Source: Planococcus sp. PAMC 21323 (GTDB lineage: Bacteria > Bacillota > Bacilli > Bacillales_A > Planococcaceae). Taken from it: a stretch of 64,000 nt of DNA. This document shows, piece after piece, positions 7,191-15,293 of the stretch (positions are counted from its first letter, which is position 1; each line of letters opens with the position of its first letter). The stretch is taken from positions 2,604,001 through 2,668,000 of the forward strand of contig NZ_CP009129.1 of assembly GCF_000785555.1 (NCBI RefSeq). The letters run 5' to 3'. The notes under the pieces are model-generated. The model ran no database searches. It saw only the letters and a program-made list of their open reading frames with translations, and was not told the origin of the DNA. The translations under genes and the position numbers were made by a program.

Positions 7191-8288
7191 TTAGAAACGA
7201 TCACGATCTGTACGATCTTCACGACCTAATTTGTTATTCATTCCATTAGAATCATCATCGATATCTGCTTCTTCATGGCGAACCGTCTCGTTGAACGTTT
7301 CGGTATCCTGCACTTTACGTTTTCCAACGACAATTTCTTCAGATATTACATCTTTTTTTGTAACTTCTACATGTTCTTCTGATACGGGAATATGAATATC
7401 TTGTCCTTCTTGGTATGCATCTCCTGTTAATGTAGATTCTTTATCAAAAGAGTTGCCAACTGTTTCTTCGTTTACTGGGCGTCTTTCAATATAAACTTCT
7501 TCACGTTCAACAGGTACTTCAATTGTCTGATTTTCTTCAACGACATGTTTCCCAACATTTACTTCTCCCGTTTGCACACGCTCTTTATCAACGCTCAGGC
7601 GTTCTTCATGTAATTGCATTTTTTCTTCTTCTGTCGGAAGATTTTTGTCATTATTTTCAAAACGACTTGTATCTGTAGAATGTTCTTCTGTTCGATTAGA
7701 CTCAAGACCAAATCCTGTTCCTGATTCGTTTCCAACACCTGCTGTTTCAGTAGTATCTCTGCCGAACGTATCATTTTTCTTGTTGTAATAGACTTCATTT
7801 TCATCATTAGTATCTACTGTTAAGCCGTCTCTACCTACTGCATCAGTGTCCATATGATTTCTGCCTAATCCTGTACCTGTTAAACCAGCCGCGCCCATTG
7901 TTCCTGCTTCTGCACTTGTTGATGTATTATCGTAAGGCGCCTTACCTTCGTAATTTGCGCCGTACTCACGGTCTACAAACAATAAAATTTTGCCGTTTTG
8001 CACTTCATTGTAATAGCGGTCCGCTTCATCTTTGTCTACTCCCATACCTGAGAATGCTTCACGTGTTGAGTCATCCCCTGATAAGAAGCCCATAAACTTG
8101 TCCATCCAGTTTCCTTCAGATGATTTATAATCTACATCTGTTCGTCCTCGGACCATCGAGATTTGATCTTCATCACGTGCCATTACATACATATCGTTTT
8201 CACTAGAACCTTGTGCTTTTAGTTCCTCAATTTTGTTTAGTACTTCTGTTTCACTGTCGAATGTACCCATAAATTTATTGTTAGTCAT
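7191..8288 (-). CDS. General stress protein: YflT-type N-terminus plus DUF2382 C-terminus
   Basis: A 365-residue acidic soluble protein. Residues 1-110 (FMGTFDSETEVLNKIEELKAQG, EVQNGKILLFVD) match the YflT heat-induced stress domain. Residues 115-220 are low-complexity and rich in G, T, D and N. Residues about 225-345 match DUF2382 (LHEERLSVDKERVQTGEV, EVPVEREEVYIERRPV, ISEEIVVGKRKV), as found in YsnF of B. subtilis. A near-perfect sigma-B promoter lies 50 bases upstream, and GGAGG is placed ahead of the ATG. Both domains are known from sigma-B regulons, so an osmotic/desiccation/oxidative stress role is likely, but the molecular function is unknown. Confidence 0.85.
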   Translation of the reverse strand: MTNNKFMGTFDSETEVLNKIEELKAQGSSENDMYVMARDEDQISMVRGRTDVDYKSSEGNWMDKFMGFLSGDDSTREAFSGMGVDKDEADRYYNEVQNGKILLFVDREYGANYEGKAPYDNTSTSAEAGTMGAAGLTGTGLGRNHMDTDAVGRDGLTVDTNDENEVYYNKKNDTFGRDTTETAGVGNESGTGFGLESNRTEEHSTDTSRFENNDKNLPTEEEKMQLHEERLSVDKERVQTGEVNVGKHVVEENQTIEVPVEREEVYIERRPVNEETVGNSFDKESTLTGDAYQEGQDIHIPVSEEHVEVTKKDVISEEIVVGKRKVQDTETFNETVRHEEADIDDDSNGMNNKLGREDRTDRDRF

Positions 8289-8337
8289 TTCCTATTCCTC
8301 CATTTTTTGTTTTTTAGTTGCTTGCTTAATCTAGAAA

Positions 8338-8362
8338 ATACCCAATGCAAACTTTCTTAAAC
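8338..8362 (-). promoter_or_regulatory. Sigma-B promoter of the YflT/DUF2382 gene
   Basis: On the minus strand GTTTAA (8357-8362) is followed after exactly 13 bases by GGGTAT (8338-8343). Both hexamers equal the B. subtilis sigma-B consensus. The expected RNA start near 8330 leaves a 40-base leader with a good ribosome binding site. Confidence 0.88.
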
Positions 8363-8394
8363 ATTTTCGGAATGGACATGTATTTTATTAATTT

Positions 8395-8538
8395 TTATTT
8401 GCCTGCTCTGTTCCAATGACGATATCCACGAATGGCTTCTATGAATTCGAAAACTAGGTTGAATTGCTCAATCTGACATCAGCACATAATTGTCTGTGCT
8501 ACTTCTTGGTTATTGAAAACAAAATATATCGTGCGCAT
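8395..8538 (-). pseudogene. Possible decayed small gene interrupted by TGA
   Basis: This minus-strand frame reads 48 codons from an ATG to a TAA with a single TGA at codon 20. The text on both sides looks protein-like: MRTIYFVFNNQEVAQTIMC before, and a C-terminal part with QIEQFNLVFEFIEAIRGYRH after it. There is no ribosome binding site before the ATG. It lies downstream of a 27-codon reading frame that has a good ribosome binding site and a sigma-B-like promoter, but in another frame. Together they may be the remains of one or two small stress genes. It could also be chance; I do not recognise the family. Confidence 0.35.
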
Positions 8539-8558
8539 TTGCAGCTTGTTACATTTCG

Positions 8559-8642
8559 TTATGAAGTTCTAGTTTTACTGAGTGAACAAAGTCCAAAAGT
8601 TTTTGTCTTACTTTTTTTATTCACTTCGGGTTCTTTTGCCAT
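8559..8642 (-). CDS. Small 27-residue reading frame with sigma-B-like promoter
   Basis: The minus strand encodes a basic 27-residue peptide that begins MAKEPEVNKKSKTKTF and ends at TAA 8559. It has AAAGGAGTG 6-7 bases before the ATG and a sigma-B-like promoter whose start would give a 30-base leader, so expression signals are strong for so short a frame. A frame shift near AAAACTTTTGG would extend the product in another frame (LDFVHSVKLELHNEM), which suggests the gene may be truncated. I recognise no family. It lies between glsA and the YflT/DUF2382 stress gene, both on the same strand. Confidence 0.45.
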   Translation of the reverse strand: MAKEPEVNKKSKTKTFGLCSLSKTRTS

Positions 8643-8678
8643 TTTGACACTCCTTTTTGTTTTATAATCATTCTCCTA

Positions 8679-8702
8679 TTACCCGGTTTCAAGCTAATAA
8701 AC
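8679..8702 (-). promoter_or_regulatory. Sigma-B-like promoter upstream of the 27-residue frame
   Basis: Minus strand GTTTAT (8697-8702), 12 bases, GGGTAA (8679-8684). Each hexamer differs from the sigma-B consensus by one base; spacing is at the short end of the accepted range. It sits directly downstream of the glsA terminator. Confidence 0.6.
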
Positions 8703-8717
8703 CCATTTTTCAGAAAA

Positions 8718-8749
8718 AACCCCGTAGGCTTTATTTAGCCCACGGGGTT
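8718..8749 (-). terminator. Terminator of glsA
   Basis: AACCCCGT-A-GGCT and AGCC-C-ACGGGGTT form a long stem with one mismatch and a TTATTT loop. On the minus strand it is followed by TTTTTTC and lies just after the glsA stop. Confidence 0.85.
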
Positions 8750-8752
8750 CTA

Positions 8753-9718
8753 TTAAAAGATACTTAAATCCCATTCTTTTGAAATTTGTCGCAACATCAT
8801 GGTTCCTGCTGCACTGTTTCCTTGTACGTCAATCGCGGGCCCATACACACCAATGCCCGCTCCAGCTCGGAATTCATAAGTTTGAGAGTGAAGCTTCGGT
8901 GGAACAGCTGCCATGATTCCACCTGATACGCCACTTTTCGCAGGAATTCCAACATGCGCTGCAAAATTACCTGATGAATTGTACATCCCACATGTTACCA
9001 TCAATACTTTCGCAACTTGGGCAATTTCGTCTGAGAAATGTTTGACCTTGGTAATTGGGTTGTAACCGTCGTATGCAATAATCAAACCAATTAACGCCAA
9101 ATCTTTCGTACTCACTTTGATCGCACATTGACGAATATAAATATCAAGTGCTTCTTCTACTTCAATCTCTAGGAACTTAGCTTCTTTCAAATAATAAGCT
9201 AAAGCTCGGTTGCGATGTGAAGAAGCCCATTCAGAATCATATACTTCTTTATCTAGTTCAAGCGGGTGACCCACTAAGTCTTCTAAAAAATGTAGAAGAA
9301 ATTCGTATTTCTTTTGACTGGTCTGCCCCGGTAATAATGCTGAAATGGTAATAGCTCCTGCATTGATGAAGGGATTAAACGGTTTGTTCGGTCGATGAAT
9401 TTCAAATGGAACAATCGAATTAAATGCTTCACCAGTTGGCTCTACATCAACACGCTCTAATACGAAATCCAAACCATAATTGCAACTTAACGCAATAAAC
9501 GTTAATGCTTTTGAAATGCTTTGCAACGTAAATTCTTTGTCTGTGTCTCCTGCGCAATAATAATTCCCATTGTCGTCAAGCATACAGATTCCAAGCTGAC
9601 TTGGATCTTCTTTTCCAAGTGCCGGTATATATTGAGCGGTTGTCCCTAATATTGCATGGCCTCTATTTGCCTCTACCCATGCTTCTAACTGTTCTTGAAT
9701 ACGCGGGTTAGTTTGCAT
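8753..9718 (-). CDS. glsA: Glutaminase A
   Basis: A 321-residue serine-dependent glutaminase that hydrolyses glutamine to glutamate and ammonia in the cytoplasm. The beta-lactamase-like Ser-x-x-Lys is SISK (Ser67, Lys70). Other family blocks are FNPFINAGAI (about 114-123), YNSSGNFAAHVGIPAKSGVSGG (around residues 246-267) and GPAIDVQGNSAAG near the C-terminus. Length agrees with the bacterial GlsA group (about 310-330). AGGAGGGG precedes the ATG. It is a single-gene unit between two terminators. No glutamine permease or regulator is next to it, unlike the B. subtilis ybgJ locus. Confidence 0.95.
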   Translation of the reverse strand: MQTNPRIQEQLEAWVEANRGHAILGTTAQYIPALGKEDPSQLGICMLDDNGNYYCAGDTDKEFTLQSISKALTFIALSCNYGLDFVLERVDVEPTGEAFNSIVPFEIHRPNKPFNPFINAGAITISALLPGQTSQKKYEFLLHFLEDLVGHPLELDKEVYDSEWASSHRNRALAYYLKEAKFLEIEVEEALDIYIRQCAIKVSTKDLALIGLIIAYDGYNPITKVKHFSDEIAQVAKVLMVTCGMYNSSGNFAAHVGIPAKSGVSGGIMAAVPPKLHSQTYEFRAGAGIGVYGPAIDVQGNSAAGTMMLRQISKEWDLSIF

Positions 9719-9794
9719 AACACCCCTCCTAAGTTTTCTTTATCATGAATGAAAAGTGCTCGCTTTGTCAAAAGCTCATTATGTACTATCAAAA

Positions 9795-9818
9795 CCTTCC
9801 CCAATTGCTTAGGGAAGG
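9795..9818 (-). terminator. Terminator of the esterase gene
   Basis: CCTTCCC and GGGAAGG pair around an 11-base loop just downstream of the minus-strand esterase stop. On the minus strand the stem is followed by TTTTGAT. Confidence 0.7.
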
Positions 9819-9823
9819 ATTTT

Positions 9824-10426
9824 TTATAATTTATCGTACCAATCTTTTGCTGCTTCTACTTCTGGCATTGTTAATTGATGACCAAAGTCTTCCCAGTGCA
9901 ATTGCACCTTTGCACCTGCATCTGTGAGTAGTTTTTCAAGATCTGTTGACTCTTCGGCAGAACAGATTGGATCGTTCGTACCAGCAGCAATAAATACAGG
10001 AACGTTTGTTAAATCAGGTAAATCAGTGTCTCGGTTTGGAACCATCGGATGATGGAGAATCGCTCCTTTTAAGGAATCTGAATACGTGAATAACAAGTTC
10101 GCCGCAATGTTTGCTCCATTTGAATACCCGATTGCGATAACATGATTACGATCAAAGTTATGCTCTATTGCTGCTTGTCCAATAAACTCGTGTAGCTCTT
10201 CTGTACGAAACTTTAAATCTTCCATGTCAAAAACACCTTCAGATAAACGTTTAAAAAAGCGCGGCATACCGTTTTCTAAGACATTGCCGCGAACACTCAA
10301 TACCGAAGCCTCAGGATCTATATGCGCTGCGATAGCTAGCAAATCTGTCTCGTTGCCACCTGTTCCATGCAGCATCAAAAAAGTAGGTTTCGCTGGATTT
10401 GTCCCTTGTTGAAAAAGATGTTTCAT
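9824..10426 (-). CDS. Alpha/beta hydrolase, carboxylesterase/MhqD type
   Basis: A 200-residue single-domain hydrolase. The oxyanion region is LMLHGTGGNE (about 17-26), the nucleophile elbow is GYSNG with Ser102, and the remaining triad residues are Asp152 (GTNDP) and His183 (FGHQ). This matches the phospholipase/carboxylesterase group that contains B. subtilis MhqD, which belongs to the quinone/electrophile response. The local context (glutaminase, Hsp33) does not show a quinone-stress operon, and no MhqR site is evident, so the MhqD role is only a possibility. The protein is cytoplasmic with no signal peptide. Confidence 0.82.
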   Translation of the reverse strand: MKHLFQQGTNPAKPTFLMLHGTGGNETDLLAIAAHIDPEASVLSVRGNVLENGMPRFFKRLSEGVFDMEDLKFRTEELHEFIGQAAIEHNFDRNHVIAIGYSNGANIAANLLFTYSDSLKGAILHHPMVPNRDTDLPDLTNVPVFIAAGTNDPICSAEESTDLEKLLTDAGAKVQLHWEDFGHQLTMPEVEAAKDWYDKL

Positions 10427-10535
10427 TTGTAGGTTACCTCCAAATTTCGTTTCTTATTTAATTCCCTATCTAATCTCTCATAAACTTACTTTGAATTCGA
10501 GATAATTACAATATATTCCTTTTCTTTTCCAATAA

Positions 10536-10569
10536 AAAAGGTTCATGGCTTTTACACCATGAACCTTTT
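10536..10569 (-). terminator. Terminator of hslO
   Basis: AAAAGGTTCATGG and CCATGAACCTTTT make a 13-bp perfect stem with an 8-base loop, immediately after the hslO stop on the minus strand. Confidence 0.9.
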
Positions 10570-10576
10570 GCGATCG

Positions 10577-11455
10577 CTATACTTCTGTTTTCAACATATC
10601 TTGTAAATTTTCTTTTGAAAACAAATAATTTTCATTACAAAAATGGCATTGTGCTTCAGCTTTTCCGTCTGTCACAATCATATCTTCTATTTCAACTGTT
10701 CCAAGTCCTTGGATAGCGTTAGAAATGCGTTCTCTTGAACATTGACATTGAAATTTCACAGGCATTTCGTCCAAAACTTTGACGTTTCCGGCGCCTAATA
10801 CTTTGTTTAAAATGTCTTCTGGCGTTAACCCTTCGCGTACCATATTAGAGATTGTCGGAATCACTTTTAGACGGGCTTCAATATCTTCAATGATGCTTTC
10901 TTCCGTGCCAGGCAATAATTGAATAATAAATCCACCCGAAGCTTGAATGGTATTATCCGGATTTACAATAACCCCAACTCCTACAGATGACGGAATTTGT
11001 TCAGACGTCGTAATGTAGTGCGTAAAGTCATCACCCAATTCACCCGATACTAATGGAACTTGTCCAACAAATGGTTGAAGTAGTCCAATGTCTTTGGAAA
11101 TCGACAACGTTCCTTCTGTGCCGACCGCTCTTCGAACATCTAGTTTTCCTTGGTCATTTAAATCAAAGTGAGTTAATGGATTGCTTACATAACCTCTGAC
11201 TTCGCCTTTTGCATTTGCATCTACTAAAATGGTGCCAATAGGACCCCCACCATTAATGCGAATCGTTAATTTTTCTTCACCTTTCATCATAGCGCCTAAC
11301 ATGACGCTCGCTGTCATGGATCGGCCAAGTGCTGCAGATGCAGTTGGCCACGTGTAATGGCGTCTTTGTGCTTCCCCAACCGTTTCTGTCGTACGTGCTG
11401 CATACGCGCGCACTTGTCCATCATAAGCTAAAGCTCTTACTAAATAATCGTTCAT
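10577..11455 (-). CDS. hslO: Hsp33 redox-regulated chaperonin
   Basis: A 292-residue Hsp33. The N-terminal domain includes [25 protein letters not shown] and GGGPIG. The C-terminal redox switch has Cys237-x-Cys239 (FQCQC) and Cys270-x2-Cys273 (QCHFC), the four zinc ligands that form disulfides under oxidative stress and activate holdase activity. Length is typical. In many Bacillales it lies next to cysK; here the neighbour upstream is a YnzC-type gene with a gap of about 35 bases. It ends in a strong terminator. Confidence 0.96.
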   Translation of the reverse strand: MNDYLVRALAYDGQVRAYAARTTETVGEAQRRHYTWPTASAALGRSMTASVMLGAMMKGEEKLTIRINGGGPIGTILVDANAKGEVRGYVSNPLTHFDLNDQGKLDVRRAVGTEGTLSISKDIGLLQPFVGQVPLVSGELGDDFTHYITTSEQIPSSVGVGVIVNPDNTIQASGGFIIQLLPGTEESIIEDIEARLKVIPTISNMVREGLTPEDILNKVLGAGNVKVLDEMPVKFQCQCSRERISNAIQGLGTVEIEDMIVTDGKAEAQCHFCNENYLFSKENLQDMLKTEV

Positions 11456-11490
11456 CTTGTTCTTCCTCTCTTTATGTGAGCTTTCTATGC

Positions 11491-11709
11491 TTAGATTGCT
11501 TGTTTTTTCATTCGAACTTTGTCAGGCGTGACGTCATCCCCTAATGGGTCAATGACCTTCATGCTTGTCACTGTTGATTCGACTTGACCACGAATTTCGC
11601 GTAAATAATCTTCACGCAAGACTTGACGTTCAACTTTTTCAGCGTCTGTTAGTCTTTCTTGACGCGCTTTCTGTGCCAATTCGTTAATGCGCGGTAAAAT
11701 ATCTATCAT
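11491..11709 (-). CDS. DUF896 (YnzC) family protein
   Basis: A 72-residue helical protein with the YnzC pattern [22 protein letters not shown] and [15 protein letters not shown], followed by [12 protein letters not shown]. YnzC of B. subtilis lies in the SOS yneA operon, and the NMR structure is a helical hairpin; the function is unknown. Two adjacent ATG codons are present; the second (11709) is better spaced from AGAGGA and is taken here. The gene is between an Rrf2 regulator and hslO on the same strand, without an obvious terminator before hslO, so it may be cotranscribed with either. Confidence 0.85.
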   Translation of the reverse strand: MIDILPRINELAQKARQERLTDAEKVERQVLREDYLREIRGQVESTVTSMKVIDPLGDDVTPDKVRMKKQAI

Positions 11710-11727
11710 CATTAATCCTCTTTTCTG

Positions 11728-12204
11728 TTAAATCACTCGTTTTTGTTCAAGCCATTCGGCTAACTCGGTTGTTTTCTTTTGAAATCTCTGTTCTTTCATT
11801 TTTTGTGAAAGAGATTCGATTGTTTCTTGTTCCATACGGGAGCGCCATGCACTTTCAGCTTCTACCATTAGCTCTGTCAATAAGCAGCAAGATTCCGGTT
11901 CGTCAAGTTCCAATAAATCACCTAATACTCCGCTCGGTGAATAAAGCGATTGTTGACCTTCGATGGCAACATATATATCAAACACATTAATATCTGCTGG
12001 TTTCTTGTTAAGTTTAAATCCGCCTTTGACTCCCGGTACAGATGTGATTAAGCCTGCACTGACCAGTTTTCTTAATAGTTTTTGAAAATACGTTGGAGAA
12101 GTTCCTAACTGCTGACTAATTGCTTCACCCGGAAGAACAGCTTTCTCCGGAAGCATATTTAATAACAACACTGCATATACCGATTGCTCTACACCTGGTT
12201 TCAT
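11728..12204 (-). CDS. Rrf2 family transcriptional regulator (YwnA-like)
   Basis: A 158-residue winged-helix regulator of the Rrf2 family. The N-terminal GVEQSVYAVLLL is followed by a recognition region (TSPTYFQKLLRKLVSAGLI, about 36-54) and the wing SVPGVKGGFKL. A few Rrf2 proteins (IscR, NsrR) carry three Cys ligands for a cluster; here only a Cys-Cys pair (ESCCLL) is present, so a classic iron-sulfur sensor is not supported. ATG 12204 matches the family start better than the in-frame GTG at 12219. Its own promoter has a perfect palindrome just downstream, which suggests autorepression. Confidence 0.86.
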   Translation of the reverse strand: MKPGVEQSVYAVLLLNMLPEKAVLPGEAISQQLGTSPTYFQKLLRKLVSAGLITSVPGVKGGFKLNKKPADINVFDIYVAIEGQQSLYSPSGVLGDLLELDEPESCCLLTELMVEAESAWRSRMEQETIESLSQKMKEQRFQKKTTELAEWLEQKRVI

Positions 12205-12233
12205 ATGCACCCAAATCACCCTCTTTCAATTAC

Positions 12234-12248
12234 GGATAACTATTATCC
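12234..12248. promoter_or_regulatory. Putative Rrf2 operator (6-3-6 palindrome)
   Basis: GGATAA-CTA-TTATCC is a perfect 6-bp inverted repeat with a 3-base spacer. It sits between the -10 of the promoter and the Rrf2 start codon, 10-24 bases downstream of the -10, as expected for an autorepressor site. Confidence 0.5.
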
Positions 12249-12257
12249 TTGTTGTCT

Positions 12258-12286
12258 ACAATATACGCTCTCGAATTAAAAGTAAA
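12258..12286 (-). promoter_or_regulatory. Sigma-A promoter of the Rrf2 gene
   Basis: Minus strand TTTACT (12281-12286), 17 bases, TATTGT (12258-12263). Each hexamer has two mismatches to consensus, but the spacing is ideal and the position is right. Confidence 0.5.
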
Positions 12287-12315
12287 TAAATTTGCTTACG
12301 TTCTTTGGATAGTTA

Positions 12316-12343
12316 AAAAGCCATCCAGAATTGGATGGCTTTT
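12316..12343 (-). terminator. Terminator of the chromate transporter operon
   Basis: AAAAGCCATCC and GGATGGCTTTT form an 11-bp stem with a 6-base loop downstream of the second chr gene on the minus strand. Confidence 0.85.
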
Positions 12344-12359
12344 CTATAGCTATATTGAT

Positions 12360-12893
12360 TTACACAAGACCCGACACGGCACCGTAAACAAGTGCCATTA
12401 AAATGACGAGCGCAGGATGGACTTTTCTGATTTCTAGTAACCAATAGCTAAGAACAATTAATATTACCGTTTGTACTGTACCCGAGCTATCGATAGACGT
12501 CATGAAAAACTGAAGTGTCATTGCACCAAGCAACACTGCGATGACCGGTCGCACTAATTTGGTGATATTTTTAACCTTCGGAGAATCTTTGTATTTTAAA
12601 AGAGTGACCATCAAGATCACCATGAGAATAAGAGACGGCGCTACTGAAGCAAATAACGCAACAACTGCTCCAAGAATCCCGCCCTCTTCATATCCTATAT
12701 AACCTGCCATTTTAGTTGCAATAGGTCCTGGCAACGCATTGCCTAGCGCTAAAACCTCTCCAAATTCTTGTGTCGTCATCCACTCATAGCGATCAACTAC
12801 TTCTTTTTCCACCAGTGGAATCGAAGCCGGTCCACCACCATATCCCAATATCCCTGGAATAAAAAATGCTAAAAAGAGGTACCAGTAAATCAT
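12360..12893 (-). CDS. Chromate transporter half-subunit (YwrA/YwrB-like)
   Basis: A 177-residue membrane protein of the short-chain chromate ion transporter family. It has about five hydrophobic segments and the family motifs FFIPGILGYGGGPASIPL near the start and GNALPGPIATKMAGYIGY (about residues 51-68). Short CHR proteins work as a pair of antiparallel halves, so this gene and the next upstream form one exporter. The ATG overlaps the stop of that gene by 4 bases (ATGA), which indicates translational coupling. Substrate assignment (chromate, sulfate-like anions) is by family only. Confidence 0.85.
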   Translation of the reverse strand: MIYWYLFLAFFIPGILGYGGGPASIPLVEKEVVDRYEWMTTQEFGEVLALGNALPGPIATKMAGYIGYEEGGILGAVVALFASVAPSLILMVILMVTLLKYKDSPKVKNITKLVRPVIAVLLGAMTLQFFMTSIDSSGTVQTVILIVLSYWLLEIRKVHPALVILMALVYGAVSGLV

Positions 12894-13456
12894 TTTGAGT
12901 CTCCTCCTTTTTTAAAGGAAGTTAAGGAAACGATTAAAATCCCTAAAATAACAATTGCGGGATGAATGGTTAAGAATTCTAATAAGACAATTGCAATCCC
13001 CGTAAACACAATAGCGCGACCCATTCCTAAAGACTTGCCTGACTTCTGGAAAAAATCCCACGTCATAATAGCAAGCATAACTCCTACAACGGGAACTACA
13101 GCTGCAGACATGCTATTGACCCATTCAAGATTTTTGTATTTTTGTAAAATACCTAACAAGATAATCATTAATACGACAGTAGGAACGACGGTAGCGATCA
13201 ATGCTACAATACACCCCACCAAACCGTTAACCCGATACCCAATATAACCTGCCATTTTAGTAGCAATGGGGCCTGGCATTGTATTTCCTAAGGCCAAGGT
13301 ATCTCCAAATTCATCTTCTGTCATCCATTTATAATTGACGACCGCTTCCCTGTGAAAAAGTGGAATCGCAGCAGGTCCACCTCCAAATCCAAGAAGACCT
13401 ACCCGGAAAAATGCTAAAAACAAGTCTTTATTAATTTTCAGCTTGGAACTCCCCAT
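12890..13456 (-). CDS. Chromate transporter half-subunit (YwrA/YwrB-like)
   Basis: A 188-residue partner of the next gene with the same signatures: RVGLLGFGGGPAAIPLF near the start and GNTMPGPIATKMAGYIGY in the middle. A TTG frame beginning at 13489 would overlap the gamma-glutamyltransferase gene and has no ribosome binding site; ATG 13456 has GGGAG 8 bases ahead and gives the normal family start. It follows the gamma-glutamyltransferase stop within 30 bases. The combination of ywrA, ywrB and ywrD-type genes is also found in B. subtilis, so the gene group is conserved, although its common purpose is not known. Confidence 0.85.
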   Translation of the reverse strand: MGSSKLKINKDLFLAFFRVGLLGFGGGPAAIPLFHREAVVNYKWMTEDEFGDTLALGNTMPGPIATKMAGYIGYRVNGLVGCIVALIATVVPTVVLMIILLGILQKYKNLEWVNSMSAAVVPVVGVMLAIMTWDFFQKSGKSLGMGRAIVFTGIAIVLLEFLTIHPAIVILGILIVSLTSFKKGGDSK

Positions 13457-13482
13457 TTGCTCTTCTCCCAATTTCTTGAGGC

Positions 13483-15087
13483 CTACCAAACAGCCACCGA
13501 ACCATCTGTACGTGATTCAGTGCCGCCGGCTAATACACCTGTTTTAGGATTGCGCCAAATAATTTGACCTCTCCCAAAACTTCCGCCATCTGTCGCTACT
13601 TGAATTTGATGACCTTTTCGGGATAACGCCTGTGCCAAATAATTCGGGAAATCTGGTTCAACTAAAATAGTCTTTCCTTCAATCCATTGCCATCTCGGAG
13701 CATCGAGCGCTGCTTGTGGATTCATTAAGTAATCGATCGTATTGGTAACTACTTGGAAATGACCTTGTGGCTGCATATAACCACCCATAACACCAAATGG
13801 CCCTACAGCTTTGTCGTCTTTTGTCAGGAATCCTGGAATAATTGTATGGAAAGTTCGTTTACCGCCAGCCAATACATTAGGATGTTCTGGATCTAACGAA
13901 AAATCCGCTCCACGGTTTTGCAAGCTAATTCCCGTTCCTGGAATAACAATTCCTGAACCAAATCCCATATAATTGCTTTGAATATAAGAAATCATATTGC
14001 CTTCTTCATCGGCCGCAGATAAATAAACGGTTCCACCTTTAGGCAATTCATACGGTTCAGGATCAGATGCCTTTTCACCAATGGTCTTCGCACGTGCGGT
14101 TGCGTATTCTTCAGATAGTAAATGCTCTGTGCTGACAGGCATATTTTCTGGTTCTGTAATAAATGCTTTGCCGTCCGTAAACGCAAGTTTCATCACCTCG
14201 ATTTGCTCATGGTACGTTTCCGCAGATTGCCATTTAGGTTGTTCGAGTTTTTTGAAGATGTTCAAAGCCATTAAAGCAACCATGCCTTGTCCATTCGGTG
14301 GAATTTCCCACACTTTATACCCGCGATAATCTGTTGAAACGGGTTCAACCCATTGCGGCTTGAACGCTTCTAAATCTTCTTTCGATAAAAACCCTTGGTG
14401 TTTTTTCATAAAACTATCGATTTTATCTGCAATGGCGCCTTCATAAAAAGAACGAGCATCGGTTTGTCCAATGTCAGTCAATGTTTTAGCATGACCTGGA
14501 GACGACCACATTTCGCCAATTTCTGGTGCGCGACCGTTTGGTGCAAATGTCTCGAACCAGCCTTGGTATTCTTCGCTCGTGAAAGATTCTTTGTATTTGG
14601 CATAAGCTGCTTGCCAATACTTCCCAAGAATTGGTGTTAACGGATAGCCTTCTTCCGCATATCGAATCGCAGGCTTTAAGGCTTCTGCAAGTGATAATTT
14701 ACCAAATCTCTTCGATAATTCAGCCCATGCAGCTGGCACTCCAGGAACTGTCACAGGCACTAAGCCGAATGTCGGCATTTTTTCAAAACCAAGTGCTTTG
14801 ACCGCTTCCGGAGAAATGCTTTTGGGTGCAGGACCTGAACTATTTAAGCCGTGGAGTTTGTCTTTTACCCAAACTAAAGCAAAAGCATCTCCACCGATTC
14901 CGTTTGAAGTTGGCTCTACAACCGTTAAAGCGGCAGCAGTGGCAATCGCCGCATCAATGGCGTTCCCACCATTTTGCATGACTTCAATGCCAGCTTGTGC
15001 AGCTAATGGTTGTGATGTGGCCACCATTCCTTTTTTTGAAAATACGGTTTGTCTTTGTGATGCAAACGGGTTATGTAAATAATCCAT
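13483..15087 (-). CDS. Gamma-glutamyltransferase family protein (YwrD-like)
   Basis: A 534-residue N-terminal nucleophile hydrolase of the gamma-glutamyltransferase family. The autoprocessing site is GG-Thr353 (KGGTVYL), where the large and small subunits would separate; GNAIDAAIA (41-49) and GGDAFALVW are early family blocks, and PFGVMGGYMQPQGH follows in the small subunit. There is no signal peptide, so unlike B. subtilis Ggt it should stay in the cytoplasm, as proposed for YwrD. It may act on glutathione-like or gamma-glutamyl compounds. It heads the operon with the chromate transporter halves. Confidence 0.9.
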   Translation of the reverse strand: MDYLHNPFASQRQTVFSKKGMVATSQPLAAQAGIEVMQNGGNAIDAAIATAAALTVVEPTSNGIGGDAFALVWVKDKLHGLNSSGPAPKSISPEAVKALGFEKMPTFGLVPVTVPGVPAAWAELSKRFGKLSLAEALKPAIRYAEEGYPLTPILGKYWQAAYAKYKESFTSEEYQGWFETFAPNGRAPEIGEMWSSPGHAKTLTDIGQTDARSFYEGAIADKIDSFMKKHQGFLSKEDLEAFKPQWVEPVSTDYRGYKVWEIPPNGQGMVALMALNIFKKLEQPKWQSAETYHEQIEVMKLAFTDGKAFITEPENMPVSTEHLLSEEYATARAKTIGEKASDPEPYELPKGGTVYLSAADEEGNMISYIQSNYMGFGSGIVIPGTGISLQNRGADFSLDPEHPNVLAGGKRTFHTIIPGFLTKDDKAVGPFGVMGGYMQPQGHFQVVTNTIDYLMNPQAALDAPRWQWIEGKTILVEPDFPNYLAQALSRKGHQIQVATDGGSFGRGQIIWRNPKTGVLAGGTESRTDGSVAVW

Positions 15088-15237
15088 AATACCTCTCCCT
15101 TTCTTTTATGTACCATTCCGTACAAAACAATTCTCTATATCTTCAAGTATTTAACTTTAATCAATTTCCACTTAATAGTTTCAAAAGTCGAATACTTCTG
15201 ATTATAGAGCATTGACATTTTTATTTCTATCTACACA

Positions 15238-15275
15238 ATATGGTTCTGCAGCTTATAGATGCTGCAGAACCATAT
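15238..15275. terminator. Long hairpin between the GNAT gene and gamma-glutamyltransferase
   Basis: ATATGGTTCTGCAGC and GCTGCAGAACCATAT form a 15-bp perfect stem with an 8-base loop, 19 bases after the minus-strand GNAT stop. The U-tract is poor in both directions, so it may be a weak terminator or an RNA stability element. The 206 bases between the flanking genes hold nothing else recognisable. Confidence 0.55.
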
Positions 15276-15293
15276 CTTTTGATCGTATTCTTT

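Noticed and set aside
8395..8538. In-frame TGA as selenocysteine or recoded tryptophan
   Set aside because: There is no SECIS-like stem beside the TGA, and TGA ends normal genes in this window, so a nonsense mutation or chance is more likely.
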